Part shown: piece after piece, positions 22,652-26,270 of the stretch
How the letters are laid out: the number at the start of each line of letters is the position of its first letter
How positions within the stretch are numbered: position 1 is the first letter of the stretch
Assembly (NCBI GenBank): GCA_964388235.1
Contig: CAYLXN010000009.1
Coordinates: forward strand, 1 to 26,270
DNA: 26,270 nucleotides
Reading direction: 5' to 3'
From: CAYLXN01 sp964388235
Lineage (GTDB): Bacteria > Patescibacteriota > Saccharimonadia > Saccharimonadales > Saccharimonadaceae
The notes under the pieces: generated by a model
What the model saw: the letters and a program-made list of their open reading frames with translations, nothing else
Database searches by the model: none
Told to the model about the DNA's origin: nothing
Made by a program: the position numbers and the translations under genes

Positions 22652-24298
22652 CTAAGCTATTTCGATCTTGACTAGCTTTAGCTCCAGATTGCGTCGCCCT
22701 TGCCAAACATTTTCCATCAAGTTACCTCTGACACGGACTTTATCACCAGTTGTCATCGCTAGATCACCAGCGGCGTTAAAAACCAAGCCATCGAGAGATT
22801 TGCCGTTGACGTCAGTCAGCTGCAGTTTGGCATGTTGCCGTCGATCGCCCATTAGGCGAACGTTCTTTAAAGTCAAGTCGCGCACTTCAAACACTGGCTC
22901 TGGATTGCCCTCACCAAATGGCTCCAGCAAGTGCAATTCGTTGAACAGATCCAAGTCCAATTCTTGCAAATTATCCAAAATAATATCCGGCTGACGCTCC
23001 AAAAACTGAGTCTGATTAGTCAAATTTAGTGATTGGTAATAATCATTAATTTTAGCCTTGAAAGGTTCGAAATTCTCGGCCAGCAGCTTGACACCGCCAG
23101 CCGCTGAATGACCGCCACCCTGCAAAATCAGCTGCCGCGCTTGGGTAATCGCCGCAAACACCGAAAATTCGCCAAAACTACGGGCTGAACCTTTGAGAAA
23201 ATCGCCTTGATCATCGAGAATGAAGGTCGGCTTCTGAAACTGCTCTTGAATGTTCGACGCCACAATGCCAATAATCCCTTCATGCCAATTTTTCCCCCGT
23301 AAAACTAGCACCGAATCATCGCTAGCGGCCGCCTGCTCGATCGCTTGCTTGTAAATTTCTTGCTGGATCAAACGGCGTTTTTGGTTAAGATACTCAAGCG
23401 AATCAACCGCCTTGGCGGCCGCTGTCGTGTCATCAGCTGTCAACACCGATAGCGCCATGTCCGCCGACTTCATCCGCCCAGCAGCGTTAAAGCGTGGCCC
23501 GATCGTAAAACCCAGCGTCGAGCCGCTCAAATTATTAAGATTAACTCCAGTTTTAGCAAATAATTGCTGCAACCCCTTGCGGCGAGTTTTCGGCAGGACT
23601 TTCAAGCCGTAATAAGCGTAAACTCGGTTTTCACCAATCAGCGGCATCAGGTCAGAAATCGTACCAATCGCCACCAAATCAAGCAGCCACTTCTCTTGGC
23701 CCTTCGCTAGACCAGGCAATTCAGCCTGCAAGGCCCGGATCAAATTAAACGCCACCCCAACCCCCGCTAAATCACGAAACGGATAATCACTCTCCGTTCG
23801 TCGTGGATTAACCACCGCCACCGCCTCCGGCTGAGTTTCGGCCACGTGATGATGATCAGTTACAATCACGTCAATCCCCTGTTGATTAGCTAAGTCAATT
23901 TCTGCATGGTTTAAACTGCCACAATCAACCGTCACCAGCAAATCAGGCTTGTTCTCCTGCGCCAGATGGCTGATCACATCAGCGTTCAGTCCGTAACCAT
24001 GCGCAAACCGATTAGGCAAAAAATGACTCACTCGCTCAAAACCCAGCGATCTCAGCCCATCCAGCAGCAAAGCCGTCGAAGTTACACCATCAGCATCATA
24101 ATCACCATAAATCAACACCGATTCGCCCTTAGCTCGAGCCCGCTTCAGCCGCTCAACAGCCACTGTCATATCCGGCAAAGCGAATGGATCATGTTGGTCG
24201 ATCAGATGATCATAATTCGGATGCAAAAACTCTTGCCGCTGGCTCAGTTCAATACCGCGCGAAGTTAGCAATCGGTCAATAATCTCCGATTTGTCCAT
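22652..24298 (-). CDS. recJ: Single-strand-specific 5'-3' exonuclease RecJ
   Basis: A 548-aa DHH-family nuclease that degrades single-stranded DNA 5' to 3' in recombination and repair. Metal-binding motifs: YGDYDADG (D66, D68, D70), VDCGS (D125), TDHHHV (148-150), then the DHHA1 domain with GGGHSAAGG and a C-terminal OB-like domain (about 445-548). FNAAGRMKSAD is also conserved. It starts 6 nt after the stop of the winged-helix gene and has no good ribosome-binding site, so translation is probably coupled. Confidence 0.94.
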   Translation of the reverse strand: MDKSEIIDRLLTSRGIELSQRQEFLHPNYDHLIDQHDPFALPDMTVAVERLKRARAKGESVLIYGDYDADGVTSTALLLDGLRSLGFERVSHFLPNRFAHGYGLNADVISHLAQENKPDLLVTVDCGSLNHAEIDLANQQGIDVIVTDHHHVAETQPEAVAVVNPRRTESDYPFRDLAGVGVAFNLIRALQAELPGLAKGQEKWLLDLVAIGTISDLMPLIGENRVYAYYGLKVLPKTRRKGLQQLFAKTGVNLNNLSGSTLGFTIGPRFNAAGRMKSADMALSVLTADDTTAAAKAVDSLEYLNQKRRLIQQEIYKQAIEQAAASDDSVLVLRGKNWHEGIIGIVASNIQEQFQKPTFILDDQGDFLKGSARSFGEFSVFAAITQARQLILQGGGHSAAGGVKLLAENFEPFKAKINDYYQSLNLTNQTQFLERQPDIILDNLQELDLDLFNELHLLEPFGEGNPEPVFEVRDLTLKNVRLMGDRRQHAKLQLTDVNGKSLDGLVFNAAGDLAMTTGDKVRVRGNLMENVWQGRRNLELKLVKIEIA

Positions 24299-24304
24299 GA
24301 AAAA

Positions 24305-24631
24305 CTACACTCGTGGAGACTTAGTGATGCTGGAAGCCTTAGCTTTGGATTTTTTAGCGGCCTGCGTAGCTTGCTGTGTCTTGATAACGATATTTTGCAA
24401 TTCTTTAAAAATTAAGAAGTTTTTGTTGGCAAAATAGACTTTGGCGTTGCCCTTTTTCTCACTCTGCAAAAAGTCAGCCTTCTCAAGCTTCTTCAGTTCG
24501 CGCTGAATATTACCAGGATCTTCTTTAATCAACTTAGCCAACCCTCGAACATGGGTTTTAAAATCAGGATATTTAGCGTAAACGACAACAATCTTGCGGC
24601 GAACCCTCGAGGTAATGAATACGTCTAACAA
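24305..24631 (-). CDS. Winged helix-turn-helix protein
   Basis: A 108-aa protein starting with TTG, chosen because AGGGAGAG lies just before it and no better in-frame start is present. Residues 1-75 form an ArsR/MarR-like winged helix: helix VRRKIVVVYAKYPD, recognition helix HVRGLAKLIKEDPGNIQRELKKLEKA and the wing FLQSEKKGNAKVYFANK. The tail is Lys/Ala/Ser-rich. It is cotranscribed with recJ and divergent from priA, so it may regulate one or both. The ligand is unknown; there are no cysteines for metal sensing. Confidence 0.85.
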   Translation of the reverse strand: MLDVFITSRVRRKIVVVYAKYPDFKTHVRGLAKLIKEDPGNIQRELKKLEKADFLQSEKKGNAKVYFANKNFLIFKELQNIVIKTQQATQAAKKSKAKASSITKSPRV

Positions 24632-24669
24632 CTTTCTCTCCCTTTGATTAAAGTTTAGTATATATTTCT

Positions 24670-24697
24670 ATTATAACTTAAACAGATTTTTTTACAA
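24670..24697 (-). promoter_or_regulatory. Promoter of the winged-helix gene and recJ
   Basis: Minus strand TTGTAA (24692-24697), 16-bp spacer, TATAAT (24670-24675). The leader of about 30 nt includes AGGGAGAG before the TTG start. Confidence 0.7.
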
Positions 24698-24730
24698 CGT
24701 TTGATTTTAGGTTTTTATTGGCATTTTTAG

Positions 24731-24736
24731 TAAAAT
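24731..24736 (+). promoter_or_regulatory. -10 box of priA (leaderless)
   Basis: TAAAAT seven bases before the priA ATG; no ribosome-binding site and no clear -35 box. It shares the 112-bp divergent region with the winged-helix promoter. Confidence 0.45.
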
Positions 24737-24743
24737 GATTGTA

Positions 24744-26270
24744 ATGTTTTATTATCAGATCGCACCGAATCGGATTATTTTTAAAGGTAAGTCGATTTTT
24801 ACTTATCAGTCAGAGGCTAAATTGCAAATTGGGCAAATCGTGGCAATTCCTACTGGCAAAAAAAGCTCAATTGGAGTGGTAATTAAGGAGGTCAAGCAAC
24901 CAGATTTTAAGACTAAATCAATTATTAGACTAATCGAGCAGCAACCGTTGCCGTCAAGTTTACTCAAAACCGTCTTGTGGTTAGCGGAATATTATGCCAG
25001 TGATCTAGCGACAGTCCTACAAACCACCCTGCCCAGCGGACTCGACAAAAATCGACGCCAACTAAAGCCCGCTGATCGTGCTGTCGCCGCTGAGCGCAAG
25101 CTCACCCCGACGGCCGATCAAGCCAAAGTCATTTCTCAAATCCAAACTTCGCCAGCCAACAACATTATTTTGCACGGCGTAACCGGCTCTGGCAAAACCA
25201 CAGTTTATCTCGAATTAGCCGCTAAAACTATTGCCGCTGGCCAGTCAGTGATTATCATCGTGCCTGAGATTGCCCTAACCACTCAATTAATCCAACAAGT
25301 GCGGGCTTATTTTGATGCGCCGCTGATCGTCCACTCCAAAATCACCGAAGCTAAGCGTCATTTGATTTGGCAAACCGCCCTCAATGCCGACCAACCAGTA
25401 GTGGTCGTCGGCGCTCGCTCGGCACTGTTCACACCCGTGCTTGATCTAGGGCTAATTGTGATTGATGAATTTCATGAACCAAGCCTCAAGCAAGACCGCA
25501 ATCCTCGCTACTCTGCCGTTCGGACTGCCAGCTATTTGGCTCATCAAACAGGGGCAAAATTAATACTCGGCAGTGCCACACCTGACACAACTGAGCACTT
25601 TATTTATGAACAAAAGAATTATTCAATAATTAAACTGACTTCTACCGCCCTGCTTGTTACCAAGCCTAAAATCGAAGTAGTCGACATGACTAAAAAAGCC
25701 AATTTCAAACGCCATTACTTCCTGTCGAACCAACTTCTAACTGCCATCAAACAATCACTAACCAACCAAGAGCAAGTCCTGCTCTATCACAATCGCCGTG
25801 GCACCGCCTCAACCACCATCTGCAAGGATTGTGGTTGGATGGCCGAGTGCGACCACTGCCACATCCCAATGTCACTGCATGCTGATCACTTTCAGCTAAT
25901 CTGCCATAGCTGCGGCACGACTGCCAAAGTCCCAACCACCTGTCCCGAGTGCGGCTCAACCAATGTCGACCACCGTGGTATCGGCACCAAATTAATTGAG
26001 CGCGAAATCAAAAAACTCTTCCCCAGCACCAACATTAAACGCTTCGATGCCGACACTGCTTCCGACCAAACCGTCGATCAAATGTACGAGCAACTACAAG
26101 CTGGTAAAGTTGATATCATCATCGGCACCCAAGTCATCGCCAAAGGCCTCAACCTACCAAAACTAACTACTGTCGGCGTGGTTCAAGCCGATAGCGGCCT
26201 GTTTTTACCTGATTTCACCAGCGAAGAGCGGACTTTTCAGCTACTATCGCAAGTCATCGGTCGAGTCGGT
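24744..26270 (+). CDS. priA: Primosomal protein N', replication restart helicase PriA (3'-truncated)
   Basis: Open from the ATG at 24744 to the window end with no stop: 509 codons of a protein usually 700-800 aa. PriA is a 3'-5' helicase that reloads the replisome at stalled forks. The N-terminal DNA-binding domain (MFYYQIAPNRII, then GQIVAIPTGKKSSIGVVI) is followed by Walker A GVTGSGKTT, a DEFH motif (DEEH in most PriA) and GSATPD. All eight zinc cysteines are present as four CXXC pairs (CKDC, CDHC, CHSC, CPEC), then IIGTQVIAKGLN. The rest lies outside the window. First gene on the right side of a divergent promoter region. Confidence 0.95.
   Translation, partial: MFYYQIAPNRIIFKGKSIFTYQSEAKLQIGQIVAIPTGKKSSIGVVIKEVKQPDFKTKSIIRLIEQQPLPSSLLKTVLWLAEYYASDLATVLQTTLPSGLDKNRRQLKPADRAVAAERKLTPTADQAKVISQIQTSPANNIILHGVTGSGKTTVYLELAAKTIAAGQSVIIIVPEIALTTQLIQQVRAYFDAPLIVHSKITEAKRHLIWQTALNADQPVVVVGARSALFTPVLDLGLIVIDEFHEPSLKQDRNPRYSAVRTASYLAHQTGAKLILGSATPDTTEHFIYEQKNYSIIKLTSTALLVTKPKIEVVDMTKKANFKRHYFLSNQLLTAIKQSLTNQEQVLLYHNRRGTASTTICKDCGWMAECDHCHIPMSLHADHFQLICHSCGTTAKVPTTCPECGSTNVDHRGIGTKLIEREIKKLFPSTNIKRFDADTASDQTVDQMYEQLQAGKVDIIIGTQVIAKGLNLPKLTTVGVVQADSGLFLPDFTSEERTFQLLSQVIGRVG

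Noticed and set aside
25747..25959. 70-aa minus-strand open frame inside priA.
   Set aside because: It overlaps the zinc-binding cysteines of priA and is a reverse-strand shadow.
1..26270. Alternative genetic code with TGA read as Gly or Trp, as in some Patescibacteria.
   Set aside because: TGA ends the upstream ABC gene in an ATGA overlap and no conserved gene is interrupted by in-frame TGA.
1..26270. tRNA, rRNA, CRISPR arrays, insertion sequences or prophage genes.
   Set aside because: No tRNA-like cloverleaf, no spacer-repeat array and no transposase or phage protein was seen; the two 86-bp repeats are too long and too few for CRISPR.

Overview
The window looks like part of a Patescibacteria (Candidate Phyla Radiation) genome, most likely Candidatus Saccharibacteria (TM7). 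That placement is an inference from several signs: very short intergenic gaps, an LPKTG sortase-anchored protein whose mature end begins YGPERTTYT, a type IV pilin of the FTIVELLIV type, large acidic coiled-coil proteins of unknown function beside ftsA-ftsZ, and many genes whose start codon lies 6-8 nt after a -10 box (probable leaderless mRNAs). TGA acts as a stop (the ABC genes overlap as ATGA), so the code is standard. The sequence appears to be a scaffold: it holds a 100-N gap, starts exactly inside a repeat, and ends inside priA. Nearly every gene is on the minus strand; only a SocA/Panacea gene and priA are on the plus strand.

From the left edge: two near-identical 86-bp repeats with strong RNA-like folding potential lie downstream of parB. 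Then, reading leftwards on the minus strand, come parA-parB, a vapB-vapC toxin-antitoxin pair, a soluble HEXXH metallopeptidase-like protein, and rplU between its own promoter and terminator. Next is a surface protein whose signal peptide is split from its body by a nine-G tract (phase switch or assembly error), a heterodimeric ABC exporter with one degenerate ATP site, and galU.

The 9.5-13.7 kb region looks like a surface operon: a 71-aa protein, a large acidic membrane protein interrupted by the N gap, and an LPXTG protein, bounded by a promoter and a terminator. Upstream is a division cluster: ftsA, ftsZ, a cysteine-free thioredoxin-fold protein and, before ftsA, an 856-aa soluble coiled-coil protein. 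A 317-bp intergenic region then carries divergent promoters and a terminator-like hairpin ahead of an AT-rich, probably acquired SocA/Panacea gene.

The right part is housekeeping: rpsU-yqeY-adk-map in one tightly overlapped operon, a type IV pilin, a winged-helix regulator followed by recJ, and a divergent truncated priA. Genes for chromosome segregation, division, DNA repair and restart, translation and surface display are thus packed with minimal leaders, and translation initiation appears to be mostly leaderless for first genes and Shine-Dalgarno or coupled for internal genes.
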